The notes beneath the pieces were generated by a model, which worked only from the letters and a program-made list of their open reading frames with translations, was not told the origin of the DNA and searched no databases. This document shows, one piece after another, positions 8,324-16,966 of a DNA stretch of 64,000 bases. The stretch is from Aldehydirespirator sp965220485 (GTDB taxonomy: Bacteria; Actinomycetota; Acidimicrobiia; Acidimicrobiales; Aldehydirespiratoraceae), in the NCBI GenBank assembly GCA_965220485.1, contig OZ244832.1:3906001-3970000 (forward strand). Reading direction: 5' to 3'. The position numbers and the translations under genes are program-made. The first letter of the stretch is position 1; the number at the start of each line of letters is the position of its first letter.

Positions 8324-8917
8324 TCAATCTGGCAGTTGCTCCAGAAGGCGGGGGCCGAACTCAACCTCAAGCGGCAGTCGCAGCGCGGCATCGACAGATG
8401 CCGGGTCGATCTCTACGCCGTGCAGCCGCTGCAAGCGGTCGGCAACCCACTCGACAGTGATCGGACAGCACTCTTCCGCCTCCGCCTCGAAGTAGTCGCG
8501 CACCTGCTTCGTGAAGCTCTCCTGGGTCTCGCCGTACCAGGCGCCCAATGAGTGATTCCAACCCCAAGTCCAGCCACGATCACTACGCACCGTCACACGT
8601 CGGCCGTCGCTCAAGGCCGCGAACTCCTTGAAGTCAACGCTCATGCTCTTCTGCCGGCGCTTCGGGTGCCGGCGCTGAGGATCAACTGCCGGTGCGGGCC
8701 CGAACACCACAGAGCCGGGTTCGGCGCCGCTGAGCCGTTCCTCGAATCTCGCGCGTTCGGCTTCCATAAGGGCCTGAGCCTCCCGTCTTGGCAACCTGAG
8801 GTGGTCCTGCACAACCGGCACATGATCGTCATCGCGGATCTCGCATGTGACGCCGAAAGCAGTGATGCTCAACACGGACGCTTGGCCTCTCATCTCTGCG
8901 GCGATACTCCGAAACAT
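8324..8917 (-). CDS. hypothetical protein
   Basis: The ATG at 8917 (MFRSIAAEMRG) gives 197 residues; another ATG at 8893 is possible. The frame stays open upstream only through a MITE-like element, so the longer start is unlikely. The protein has a beta-rich N-terminus (SVLSITAFGVTCEIRDDDHV), a charged helix (REAQALMEAERARFEERL), a WTWGWNHSLGAWYGET segment and an acidic helical tail. No family was recognised, and there is no signal peptide or membrane segment. The element at 8944-9052 probably disrupts or replaces its original promoter. Confidence 0.5.
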   Translation of the reverse strand: MFRSIAAEMRGQASVLSITAFGVTCEIRDDDHVPVVQDHLRLPRREAQALMEAERARFEERLSGAEPGSVVFGPAPAVDPQRRHPKRRQKSMSVDFKEFAALSDGRRVTVRSDRGWTWGWNHSLGAWYGETQESFTKQVRDYFEAEAEECCPITVEWVADRLQRLHGVEIDPASVDAALRLPLEVEFGPRLLEQLPD

Positions 8918-8943
8918 CAACGGAGGGGATGCCTGCAACACGC

Positions 8944-9052
8944 TAGTGCTGTGTCCACTAACCTTCGCGCGCGTGCACTCTGTCTCGGTGACCTGCAAGG
9001 GATGGGATCGCGGCATTCCCGATCCCCACAAACGTTTGTGGACAGAGCACTA
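8944..9052. mobile_element. short MITE-like element with TA-flanked inverted repeats
   Basis: The left end is CTAGTGCTGTGTCCACTAAC and the right end is the inverse of CTAGTGCTCTGTCCACAAAC, which gives about 20-bp terminal inverted repeats with two mismatches. TA lies at both ends (8944-8945 and 9051-9052). The 109-bp element has no coding capacity. Its ends differ from those of the IS630 element at 1084, so it belongs to another family. Confidence 0.6.
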
Positions 9053-10016
9053 GCGGGGGTGCAGCGCCTACGAAGGCTGGCAACGGTCAGAAGTCTGGTG
9101 ACGATGTGGAGCTTCCAGCTTCGTACCGGGCCTTGATGTTGCCTGTGTTGCGGCCGGTGGTGCCTCTGGCGTTCTTGGCGCCGATCACGGGCTCCACGTA
9201 GTCACGCTGCGGCGACGGGACACGCCGGGGGTTCGGCGTCTACGCGCTCTATGGCGAGGTGCAGGCATGGTTGACCCCGAGGGCCGCTGGGAGGCAGTCG
9301 CGTACGACTCGGGCGAGTTGAAGATCATCACCGCATCGCCTGGGCGACGCAGTATTGCAAGCCGGGCGGATTGTTGGACTCCCCGAGGCGGGCGCTGTAC
9401 CTGATTATCGACGAGGGCGCACGCATATCTGGCTTGTCTGATGCTGACGCGAGGGGTCCGGTTGATCAGGTGTGGCAGCTCACGCAGAGAACGTTCACGC
9501 CGAAGAAGGACGCTGCTGCTTCAGAGAGTGACAGCGGCGAGCCTGACGACGGAACTCCAGTAGAGGGCGAGGACTGGCAGAGGCCGCTGTTGGCGCAGCT
9601 GCATGTCCGCACCCGACACGATCTGGAGCGATGAGGACCCGGTGAAGCCCAGCGCCGGCGGTGAGTTCACGATCCGCACTTCGGGGATCTGCAGCCTGTT
9701 GTGAGGCGCAACAATCACAACCAGGTGCCGCAGGATCATCCTGGCCTTGCAGGATCATCGTGGCCATTGCGGTGCTGCGGCGAGGGATCCGCCGCGACGC
9801 GCGCACCCCAGCATCTGTCAGACCACCGTTGGCGCCAATTCCGCGGCGCCATCCCGACGATGTCAACGAGTTCTCAGCGAGGCGCTCGTCGCCTTCAGAG
9901 AAGACCCACCGGGCTGCGAGTCCCCCTCGGAGTCGCCATCGTAGGCCGACCTCGACTCCGCCCTCTTTTGGCTGTCATGATTTCTTGGAGTTGGCCTGCG
10001 CAAGAGGGAGGCGAAT
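9053..10016. other. decayed region without intact genes
   Basis: Short protein-like stretches occur in changing frames, for example 9098-9201 (ASYRALMLPVLRPVVPLAFL), 9267-9370 (VDPEGRWEAVAYDSGELKII) and 9371-9634 (an 87-residue frame with RALYLIIDEGARISGL). They look like pieces of one or more genes broken by indels. No family was recognised and no intact start-to-stop gene is supported. The last 250 bp carry nothing recognisable until the ribosome-binding site of the next gene. Confidence 0.4.
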
Positions 10017-10961
10017 ATGATGGTCGAGGTTGCATCGCTCGTTGAAGTTCCGCTGCGCGAGGTCTGGCGGGATGAAGCCCGAGACTTCACGCCTTGGTTG
10101 GCGGCGCATCCAGAGCACCTCAGCGAGAGGCTCCAGATGGATCTGGAACTCGAAGGAGGGGAGGTCGCGGTCGGGCCGTTCTCTGCTGACGTCGTGCTGC
10201 GGGATGCGAATACCGGCCACCGTGTCGTCGTAGAGAACCTGCTTGAGACAACCGACCACGACCACCTTGGAAAACTAATCACGTACGCGGCGGGGCTGGA
10301 AGCACACTGGGCCGTGCTGATCGCGAAGACGTTCCGTCCCGAGCACCGATCTGCGCTCATCTGGCTCAACTCAATCTCGGGCGAGGGCAGCGGCTTCTTC
10401 GGGATCGAGGTCCACACCGTCCGCATAGGCGACTCTCCCGCCGCGGTCCGACTGGACGTAGTGGTGGAGCCCGATGACTTCGCGAGGCGAGTACGCGCCG
10501 GGACCAAGACGATGACCGATTGGCAGCAGATGTACACCGACTGGTGGGCTGAGTTCTTGCCCGTGTTTCGCGAGGCTTACCCGGACTGGACCAGCGCTCG
10601 CGCGCCGTCGAAGGACAACTGGATGAACTTCCCCAGCGGTAGGAGTGGTATCCGCTATGGCCTCAGCTTCTCCTACCCCACCGGCGCGTCAAACTACAGC
10701 CTCTCAGCGCATGTGTACATCGATGACGGGGCGTCGGTCTACCCGGCACTCGAGGCTCAACGCTCAGCAATCGAAGATGCGTGTGATCTCGAACTCCAAT
10801 GGGAGCCCAGCGAGAACACCCGCTCCTCGCGTGTCGCGGTCTACCTCGACCCGGCCGACCCAGTAGATCGCGCTAGCTGGCTGACATATCGAGAGTGGGC
10901 CATCAACACGCTCGGTGAACTGCGCCGGGTGTTCGCGGCACCGATCAACGCCCTGCCCTGA
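10017..10961 (+). CDS. DUF4268 domain protein with nuclease-like N-terminal domain
   Basis: ATG at 10017 follows GAGGGAGG by 6 nt. The 314-residue protein has an N-terminal PD-(D/E)XK-like core: ADVVLRD, then VVVENLLETTDHDHLGKLIT and YAAGLEAHWAVLIAKTF. This VVxExQLExTDHxHLGQLLTYAAGL pattern is characteristic of the nuclease-like part of DUF4268 proteins. FFGIEVHTVRIGDS marks its end. The C-terminal half (from about residue 160, WWAEFLPVFREAYPDW) is the DUF4268 domain. Such proteins are common in defence islands and presumed to act on DNA. The usual Gln after ExN/ExQ is Leu here. The gene stands alone. Confidence 0.75.
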   Translation: MMVEVASLVEVPLREVWRDEARDFTPWLAAHPEHLSERLQMDLELEGGEVAVGPFSADVVLRDANTGHRVVVENLLETTDHDHLGKLITYAAGLEAHWAVLIAKTFRPEHRSALIWLNSISGEGSGFFGIEVHTVRIGDSPAAVRLDVVVEPDDFARRVRAGTKTMTDWQQMYTDWWAEFLPVFREAYPDWTSARAPSKDNWMNFPSGRSGIRYGLSFSYPTGASNYSLSAHVYIDDGASVYPALEAQRSAIEDACDLELQWEPSENTRSSRVAVYLDPADPVDRASWLTYREWAINTLGELRRVFAAPINALP

Positions 10962-11100
10962 GCGCGGTCGTTGCTCGCCGTTTATCCGGCCGACTCGTTG
11001 AGTAGACGTGGCGGGCCGCGCCGGTAACGGCGACCCGTGAGCTGATGCCCTCGGTGCGGCTGGCGGTGCATACCACGCCGAGGCCCGCTGGGGGGGCTAG

Positions 11101-11601
11101 TCACCACAAGGCAGCGATGCAGCCGCCAACGAACATTGCGGCCAGAACAACGAGTAGCACCAAGACAACCGAGCCACACCAGCCCGAAACTCCACTCCAC
11201 GAACCGCTCCCTGTGGAGTTGGAGAGCCGCCGAGCCTCTTCGCGGACAGCGACTCCCCTGGCCGTGGAGACATTCCCCCATCCTCCTTTCAGCGCGGCCA
11301 CTGCATGCTCACATTCCCCCTGGGAGAGACAACAGTCAGGTGGCCGAACGCCGTTGTCATCGTAGTCCCTGAGGAGGCGGAGGAGCCTGTTGCACTCGGT
11401 CCAGTCGGTCCACTGCGGGTCGGCATTTCTGAAGGCGAGCTTGCTCATGGCGTGGCTCATCCTGTGCTCGCAATCCCTGCGCTGACTGGGATCGACGAGG
11501 CACTGCCTCACCGCCTCTCGGATGTCGGTGAGTGGGGTTGCCACGGGTCGCAATAGTAGGACCGTCTGCCGTGCCTGTCCAAACCGCAAGGAAAGGGACA
11601 C
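11101..11601 (-). CDS. hypothetical tail-anchored membrane protein
   Basis: GTG at 11601 is chosen because AGGGAGG lies 5 nt upstream on the coding strand; the frame runs further upstream but with unlikely composition. The 166-residue product has a Cys-containing helical region (IREAVRQCLVDPSQRRDCEH, RPPDCCLSQGECEHAV) and ends with one strong transmembrane helix (about residues 143-164, SVVLVLLVVLAAMFVGG). This suggests a cytoplasmic domain tethered by its C-terminus. No family was recognised. Confidence 0.45.
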   Translation of the reverse strand: MSLSLRFGQARQTVLLLRPVATPLTDIREAVRQCLVDPSQRRDCEHRMSHAMSKLAFRNADPQWTDWTECNRLLRLLRDYDDNGVRPPDCCLSQGECEHAVAALKGGWGNVSTARGVAVREEARRLSNSTGSGSWSGVSGWCGSVVLVLLVVLAAMFVGGCIAALW

Positions 11602-12305
11602 TCCCCCCTCCCTACTCGTCTCCCACCAGGTCGTCAAGACACGCCCCCGGCGCCCCTGCGGAACGCCGCTCCCGAACCCCACGGAGGAAAGAGACTGCGG
11701 CTCTGCGGGCCGAATTCCTCGCCGTTTACCAAGCTGCTCGGATTTCTCGTCGTGGTGTGCTCTACTCATCTGAACGTCCCGAACCCGAATCCACGATCGT
11801 GGCCGACCGGGACCGGCCATTCCGGTGGGCATCACCCACCAAGACACCTCAGCGCTGCTGCTCGTGGGCCGCCTCGCCGACCCAACCACGTCGCACAGCT
11901 CCAGGCGACTGTGGTGCCCGTGTCGGTGCTTCGTGGCTGCTACCGGTGTTCGGCTGATGGTCAGGCTCACTCGGGCTGCGTGTTGCCGATTTCTGCGACC
12001 TGATCGACGATCATTTGGCCTACCCAAGCGAAGAAGCCGGTCCACAGGCCGGTGTAGGCCAGGATGGCGACCATCACAGTTCCACGGCGTCGATGCGGGA
12101 CGGGGAGCCAGATACCTGGGCATCGCCGTTGAAGTCCTGGAGCCGCTAGCACCCTTGGGGGTGCTTCTGCTGCTGTCACCGAGTCAGCCCGCTTTGTGCA
12201 GTGGCGTACCACAGGATCGCTAACAGGACAGGCCGCAGGCCGATGATCTCTTCTAGGTGGCTGGTGTTAAATGGCAATTTGCCACAATTCGCAAGTCGCT
12301 GACCT

Positions 12306-12329
12306 GGGGTTTTGTGACCGCAAAACCCC
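12306..12329. repeat. 9-bp inverted repeat within a motif repeated at 29.9 kb
   Basis: GGGGTTTTG (12306-12314) and CAAAACCCC (12321-12329) form a perfect stem with a 6-nt loop. The 19-mer CTGACCTGGGGTTTTGTGA overlaps the left arm, and its exact complement occurs once more near 29.90 kb, where the second arm is absent. Confidence 0.5.
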
Positions 12330-12613
12330 CATTTCGGGAGTTTGGCACCAGTCTCCTAGAAGACCAATTGGACTGCCAAGAAAGCCTCGCCCTTGACGGA
12401 GCGTCACGTCTCGGGACCGTCCGAATGTCGGTGGCCATGAGATCATGCCCGGTGGCGGCCATGTGGGCGTCCGCTAGTGGTCAGCAGTTCTTCTCGTTGG
12501 CGGCCGGCTGACTTGCCTGCGTTGATGTCCACTTCTGCTCGGGGTCGGCCCGGGTGGGTGCTCCTCTGAACTCGACTGCTCGTTGCTGGCGAAGCCACCG
12601 AGTTGGAGGAGCA

Positions 12614-12720
12614 AGGTGAAGTCTCGCGAGGGAGACCATGGAGATTCTTGAAGCGTTCGATCTGACTGGGTCGTTTCGGGATGCCGGCGAGTTGGCCGGT
12701 TGTTCGCATCAAGGATCAAC
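12614..12720 (+). pseudogene. IS21-family transposase (IstA) N-terminal remnant
   Basis: MEILEAFDLTGSFRDAGELA, then GCSH, matches the start of IS21 IstA proteins, which recognise DNA through this helix-turn-helix. The upstream GTGAAGTCTCGCGAG would encode the usual VKSRE start but is one base out of frame. The similarity stops abruptly near 12716, so only the first part remains. Confidence 0.6.
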
Positions 12721-12769
12721 CCATGACGCGAAGGACGGCCTCGGTGAGTCTGACCTGCGTCGTACTCGG

Positions 12770-13219
12770 CTATTCCTCACTGGTCTCACCCAATCGCGGG
12801 AAGTAAGCAGCGAACGCCTCGCGGACCCTCGTCCAGCGACGAACATCCAAGTCGTGCCGATCCTTGACCTCGTTGAGTACGTCGTATCCCGAACGTGCCA
12901 AGTTGTCAGCGAGCGCTTTCTCTAGAGCGGCAACGACATCTCGACGTTCCTGGTGCGTTGCCCAGTCTTGTGCCTCCTCGAAAATCGGACCGTGGGCGAT
13001 CAGATCAAACGCGGTGCACGTTTCCGGCGGGACCAGGCGACGTTCCAAGTGGCGGCGCACGGGGTTCTGGCGGTAGTTGGTACCGAGGTGCTGACCCATG
13101 CGCGCGAATGGCGTTGCTGCGTTTGTCGATGAACTGTCCCCGGTGCGTCCCACGTACAGCAATTCGCCGATGGGCGATTCGATCCTCCACACATAGAGCC
13201 AGAATCCGCGTTCGATCAT
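12770..13219 (-). CDS. GIY-YIG-like nuclease domain protein
   Basis: ATG at 13219 gives 149 residues; an upstream ATG at 13255 adds 12. The N-terminus WLYVWRIESP and ELLYVGRTGDSSS match the two strands of the GIY-YIG fold (here L-Y-V and Y-V-G), with Arg in GRTGD. A helical C-terminal half follows (EEAQDWATHQERRDVVAALE). GIY-YIG proteins cut DNA, but the usual downstream Glu and the reduced first motif make activity uncertain. It lies at the edge of the integrase-bearing region. Confidence 0.6.
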   Translation of the reverse strand: MIERGFWLYVWRIESPIGELLYVGRTGDSSSTNAATPFARMGQHLGTNYRQNPVRRHLERRLVPPETCTAFDLIAHGPIFEEAQDWATHQERRDVVAALEKALADNLARSGYDVLNEVKDRHDLDVRRWTRVREAFAAYFPRLGETSEE

Positions 13220-13728
13220 GGCGCCTGGCAGCGTCAGCCTGTGGGTTGATGACATCGCTCTACCCCCCGGAGTGCGCCTGATCTCTTCTAGCGGCTCCCA
13301 GCCCGTCCGCGCTGCTACCAGGCCGGGGCGAGCTCAACAAGCTCCGTGATGTCGGTTCGCTTCTTGCGCCTTTGGAATGTCGCCACGCCGCTCAGATGAA
13401 CGAACAAGGCACAGTCAGCGTGCCTACTTGCGACCTTCAGAGTTGATAATTCAAATGGTAACTAATTCTGGAACGTGTGAGTATAATATCAGTTCAGAAG
13501 CTATTTCCTGGGTCTTCGAGAGTGCCCCCGGCAGTCCCGCCGGAACCGCGCCGCCGACGCGGTCGCTGAGGGTCCGGGCCTGAACCTCAGGTTCGCGAAT
13601 CCTGCCTAGCGCGCCCTGTAAGGGTCTGTGTGGGCGTTAGCCGGTGGAGGTCACAACCCCACCTACCCCGAGCCTGTAGGAGCGCCCTCGGCGCCGACGG
13701 TGAGCGGTGGTAGCATTCCTGGGTGACG
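13220..13728. other. gap between GIY-YIG protein and integrase
   Basis: Positions 13440-13510 are strikingly AT-rich. GGTTCGCGAATCC at 13592-13604 looks like a tRNA T-arm but has a loop that is too long, and no matching tRNA body was found. No gene is seen. The attachment site of the downstream integrase may lie here, but no repeat pair was identified. Confidence 0.4.
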
Positions 13729-14883
13729 TTAGGTGCCTTGGGTGAGGTAGTTGGCCCAGTCCTCCATGACGGTGCGGCGGGCCTCCAGCAGGTCGCTGCG
13801 CTGGTAGGTGCCCTCGACCCCCGCCACGACGTGACCTAGGGCGGCCTCAGCCACTTCCCTGGGAACGCCGGACTCGGCTGCCCAGGACCGGAAACTGGTT
13901 CGAAGTCCGTGAGTGGTGCCACCCACACCGGCGAGCTTCAGCAGTCGGTGCAGGGCGTTTGAGGCCAACACCTTGCCCCTGGGGGAGGGGAACGCCAACT
14001 CACCGTCGCCCACCTTGCGGGCTTCCTTCAGCACCGCCACCGCGGCGCCGGAGAGCGCCACCCGGTGCTCGCGCCCGGTCTTGGTGCGTCCACCGGGCAC
14101 TGTCCAGACCCCGGCCTCGGTGTCCACCTCGGACCACCGTGCGCCGGTCGCCTCGGCACTTCGGCATGCCGTAAGTGCGATGAACGTCCAGCACAGCGCA
14201 GCGGACGGGTGACCATCGCCTGAGCGCACCTTGCGGAGAGCCTCAGGCAGTTCAGCGTGGTGCAGCGCCGCGTGGTGGGTACGACCCCCGTTGTGGCGGG
14301 GTAGGGCCGCGGTTGCCGCGGGTGTCGGATCATCGGTGCGGTAGCCCTTACCCATGGACCACCGGAACACCTGGGAGAGCCGCTGGGCGAGGAACCGACC
14401 GGTGGCCGGGTTGGACATCCACGGGCCCACCAGGACCCCCAGGACGTCCCCTGCGGCAATACCGTCCACCGGCTTGTTCCCAAGTGCCGGTAGCACATGG
14501 TGGGCGAATGCCGACCGCCAACGGGCCTCCGCTCCCGAGCCGGACTTCCAGGTGTCGCGGTGCAGGGCAATCACCTGCTCGGTGGCCTCAGCCAGCGTGG
14601 GCACCCCGGAATTCCGGGGGTCGCGCCCGGCTGCCATCTCCTTACGGTTGGCGAGCGCCTTGGCCCGAGCCTCCGCAAGGGACACCGCCGGATAGGAGCC
14701 CAGCCCTATGGAGGTGTAGTTGCCGCCGATCTTGGCGTACTGGCTCCACGTCTTGGACCACCGCCCGTTCGTCATGGGCTTCACCAGCAGGCTCAGCCCG
14801 TGGCCGCCGTGGCCGTCGCCGTAACGGCCAGGCCGGTTGACGGCGCGGACGAACGCCGCTGTCAGTCTCCGTGGTCGATTCAT
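13729..14883 (-). CDS. P4-type tyrosine integrase
   Basis: ATG at 14883 gives 384 residues, with GAGG 8 nt upstream; a longer start at 14949 would run through a perfect operator-like inverted repeat. The N-terminal arm-binding domain (DUF4102 type) is seen in LSLLVKPMTNGRWSKTWSQY and SIGLGSYPAVSLAEAR. A core-binding domain follows, then the catalytic domain: ACRSAEATGARW (first Arg), GRTKTGREHRVAL (Lys), HGLRTSFRSW (H-x-x-R), LGHVV (His) and TYQRSD (Tyr). All catalytic residues are present. Such enzymes integrate genomic islands, often at tRNA genes. It diverges from the AlbA_2 regulator at 15193. Confidence 0.93.
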   Translation of the reverse strand: MNRPRRLTAAFVRAVNRPGRYGDGHGGHGLSLLVKPMTNGRWSKTWSQYAKIGGNYTSIGLGSYPAVSLAEARAKALANRKEMAAGRDPRNSGVPTLAEATEQVIALHRDTWKSGSGAEARWRSAFAHHVLPALGNKPVDGIAAGDVLGVLVGPWMSNPATGRFLAQRLSQVFRWSMGKGYRTDDPTPAATAALPRHNGGRTHHAALHHAELPEALRKVRSGDGHPSAALCWTFIALTACRSAEATGARWSEVDTEAGVWTVPGGRTKTGREHRVALSGAAVAVLKEARKVGDGELAFPSPRGKVLASNALHRLLKLAGVGGTTHGLRTSFRSWAAESGVPREVAEAALGHVVAGVEGTYQRSDLLEARRTVMEDWANYLTQGT

Positions 14884-14893
14884 GGTTACTGCC

Positions 14894-14922
14894 TCAGTTA
14901 CTGGTTTACGACCAGTAACTGA
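14894..14922. promoter_or_regulatory. perfect 12-bp inverted repeat at the integrase start
   Basis: TCAGTTACTGGT (14894-14905) and ACCAGTAACTGA (14911-14922) are perfect inverse copies around TTACG. The repeat ends 10 bp before the integrase ATG, and the Shine-Dalgarno GAGG overlaps its inner arm. It could be an operator for an excisionase or repressor, or an RNA hairpin that hides the ribosome-binding site. Confidence 0.6.
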
Positions 14923-14984
14923 CGGTACCCCATGGATCGTCATGTTCACAACAATCGCCCACAGTTTGTTAAGGATTAGTATCG

Positions 14985-15012
14985 TTGACCTCAGCGTTTA
15001 GTGCACTATGGT
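14985..15012 (+). promoter_or_regulatory. possible promoter for the AlbA_2 regulator
   Basis: TTGACC and TATGGT are separated by 16 bp and point towards the gene at 15193. The predicted leader is about 175 nt and would include the four 11-bp repeats. This is a match to the sigma-70 pattern only. Confidence 0.3.
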
Positions 15013-15120
15013 ACCCGGTGGCACTCAATGGCACATCGGTTCGGTGCCGTAAGTACGAGTTCTGCGACACCCAGTACATAGCCGCCGATTGGTAGCCCGT
15101 AGGTTCCCAGTGCCGCGGCG

Positions 15121-15164
15121 AGTTGTAGAAAAGTTGTAGATAAGTTGTAGTAAAGTTGTGGAAA
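15121..15164 (+). repeat. four 11-bp iteron-like direct repeats
   Basis: AGTTGTAGAAA, AGTTGTAGATA, AGTTGTAGTAA and AGTTGTGGAAA follow each other without gaps and end 28 bp before the GTG of the AlbA_2 protein. The 11-bp period is about one helical turn, so all copies face the same side of the DNA. This fits cooperative binding by a regulator or replication-type initiator. Confidence 0.75.
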
Positions 15165-15192
15165 CAGTGACAGCGTTGTAGGGTTCCCACCC

Positions 15193-16833
15193 GTGCAGAA
15201 TCCCTCGGCGTCGGTCCCGGCTGACTTGCAGGGTGTGCTAGATGTCACGGTGGAACGGTTGCGCGCCGCTGGCACGGACTTGCAGTCAGCGGAGGTCAAG
15301 CAGGCTGCAGGTGGGCTGCCGCGGACGGTGCTGGAGTCGGTGTGCGCATTTGCGAACGCCGCAGGCGGCCTGCTGATCCTCGGGCTCACCGACGGCAACT
15401 TCCAGCCGGTGGACATCGATGCTCCCAAACTGGCCGCTGCTCTTGCCTCCGCCTGCTCGGACATGTTGGAGCCAGCCGTCCGACCCGAAATCGACATCGC
15501 CAGCGTGGACGGTCGCCCGGTGGTCGTGGCTGGCGTGGATGCGCTGGAGTACCAGCGTCGCCCGTGCTACCTCCTATCCAAGGGAATGGAGGGAGGGTCG
15601 TACCTGAGGACTCACGATGGTGACCGCCGACTGAACTCCTACGAGGTCCACGTCATGGTCTCAGGGCGGGGCCAGCCGGACGACGACGCGGTGCCTATCG
15701 ACGGAGCGCGCTTCAACGACCTCGACCCGCGGCTGACCGGTGCCCTGCTCCTGAGGCTGCGCGAGACGCGCGGCCCCGTGTTTGCTCAGGCCCGCGACGA
15801 GGAGGTGCTTCACATGATGGGCGTGCTCGCCGAGCCAACAACCGACTCCGCTGTCACCCTGGCTGGCTTGCTCGCGCTGGGGCGCTATCCGCAGCGGTTC
15901 TTTCCGCAGCTCGCCGCGTCGTTCGTCGTGCTGCCGACGCCCAGCGGCGAGCCGATGGCCGACGGCACCCGCTTCCTCGACAACCAGCCGCTGGACGGGC
16001 CGATCCCATTGATCGTGTCGGGAGCGCTGGACGCGATGCGCCGCAACATGCGCCGCCGATCGGTCGTTGTCGGTGCCGGACGCGAGGACGTATGGGACTA
16101 TCCGATCGAGGCGATCCGCGAGGTCGTCGCCAATGCGCTGATGCACCGCGACTACCACTCGTCCGCCCACGGCAGCCAAGTCCGGATCTCCCTCTACCCC
16201 GACCGGTTCGAGGTCTGCAGTGTCGGCGGACTCCACGGAGCCAACGCGGGCAGGGCCGATGTGGACGAACTGATCAGCCGGGGCGTCACCGCCACCCGCA
16301 ATGCCCGGCTCGCCAAGCTGCTTGAGGACGTGGTGATCCCCGGCACCGGCCGGCCGGTCTGTGAGAACCGCGGATCGGGGCTGCGCGCCGCAGTCGCGGC
16401 CCTCCGCCAGGCGGGCATGTCGCCACCGGTCCTCGAAGATGACGTGAGCGAGCTGCGGGCGGTGATCCGCGACCGCTACGTGCGCCTCGACGATCCGCAG
16501 TCGCCGCTCGGCGGGCCGAACGCGCGGATTGCCGGAGGCGGGGGTCACGACCCTTGGTCCGAAGTCGGGGCACACCGCCAAACGCACCGTGAACCCCGGT
16601 CTCCGGGCGAAGTCATCGCGCGAGCGCCAAGGCTGTCGCCGCGAGAGCGTCAGATCACCGAGCTTCTATCGGACGGGCAGCGCAGCTCCAGCGAGCTGGC
16701 AGAACTGATCGGAATCTCCCAGCAGGCGGTCCTTCGTTGGCTGAACCGCTTGGCCGACCGAGGCCTGGTTCGCTCCACCGAGCCGACTCGGCGGAATCGG
16801 CGCAACCGCTGGGAGCTGAACACTGGCGGGTGA
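15193..16833 (+). CDS. AlbA_2 (Schlafen-like) DNA-binding/ATPase-fold regulator
   Basis: This 546-residue protein begins with an AlbA_2 domain (about 30-150: EVKQAAGGLPRTVLESVCAF, NAAGGLLILGLTDG). A RecG-like HATPase_c_4 region follows (about 300-420: YPIEAIREVVANALMHRDYH, NRGSGLRAAVAAL). The C-terminus (about 475-546) is a winged helix (SPRERQITELLSDGQRSSSE, then ELIGISQQAVLRWLNRLADR). These proteins are annotated as RecG-like ATP-binding regulators and are often linked to mobile or defence DNA; their ligand is unknown. GTG at 15193 directly follows the iteron-like repeats, which makes autoregulation plausible. It diverges from the integrase. Confidence 0.85.
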   Translation: MQNPSASVPADLQGVLDVTVERLRAAGTDLQSAEVKQAAGGLPRTVLESVCAFANAAGGLLILGLTDGNFQPVDIDAPKLAAALASACSDMLEPAVRPEIDIASVDGRPVVVAGVDALEYQRRPCYLLSKGMEGGSYLRTHDGDRRLNSYEVHVMVSGRGQPDDDAVPIDGARFNDLDPRLTGALLLRLRETRGPVFAQARDEEVLHMMGVLAEPTTDSAVTLAGLLALGRYPQRFFPQLAASFVVLPTPSGEPMADGTRFLDNQPLDGPIPLIVSGALDAMRRNMRRRSVVVGAGREDVWDYPIEAIREVVANALMHRDYHSSAHGSQVRISLYPDRFEVCSVGGLHGANAGRADVDELISRGVTATRNARLAKLLEDVVIPGTGRPVCENRGSGLRAAVAALRQAGMSPPVLEDDVSELRAVIRDRYVRLDDPQSPLGGPNARIAGGGGHDPWSEVGAHRQTHREPRSPGEVIARAPRLSPRERQITELLSDGQRSSSELAELIGISQQAVLRWLNRLADRGLVRSTEPTRRNRRNRWELNTGG

Positions 16834-16899
16834 CCAGCGAGGCGTTCATCCCTGCGCGGCGCGTCCTGTTGGCGCAACCGCTGGGAACTGAACACTGGC
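16799..16899 (+). repeat. direct repeat of the AlbA_2 gene 3' end
   Basis: CGCAACCGCTGGGAGCTGAA, then CACTGGCG, at 16799-16826 encodes the C-terminus (RNRWELNTG). An almost identical copy lies at 16872-16899, beyond the stop codon. The second copy is not expressed as part of the protein. This is one of several cases in the window where the end of a gene is duplicated downstream. Confidence 0.7.
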
Positions 16900-16966
16900 G
16901 CGCGACTCGGTCGCAAGGGGAGTGGAACGCGGCCGGGATACATGACCGCCGACTGGTAGCTCGCTC

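Larger units (their letters stand above)
11602..12769. other. gap with decayed sequence, an IS21 remnant and a hairpin
   Basis: No intact gene is supported. A minus-strand frame at 11967-12074 could encode a 35-residue peptide with one hydrophobic helix (AILAYTGLWTGFFAWVG), but it is too short to call. A hairpin lies at 12306-12329 and an IS21 transposase remnant at 12614-12720. Confidence 0.4.

Noticed and set aside
9371..9634. Intact 87-residue gene
   Set aside because: Protein-like sequence continues upstream in another frame, so this looks like part of a decayed gene, not a real start.
13585..13620. tRNA or tmRNA 3' end near the integrase
   Set aside because: The T-arm-like GGTTCGCGAATCC has an over-long loop, and no matching acceptor or anticodon arm is found upstream.
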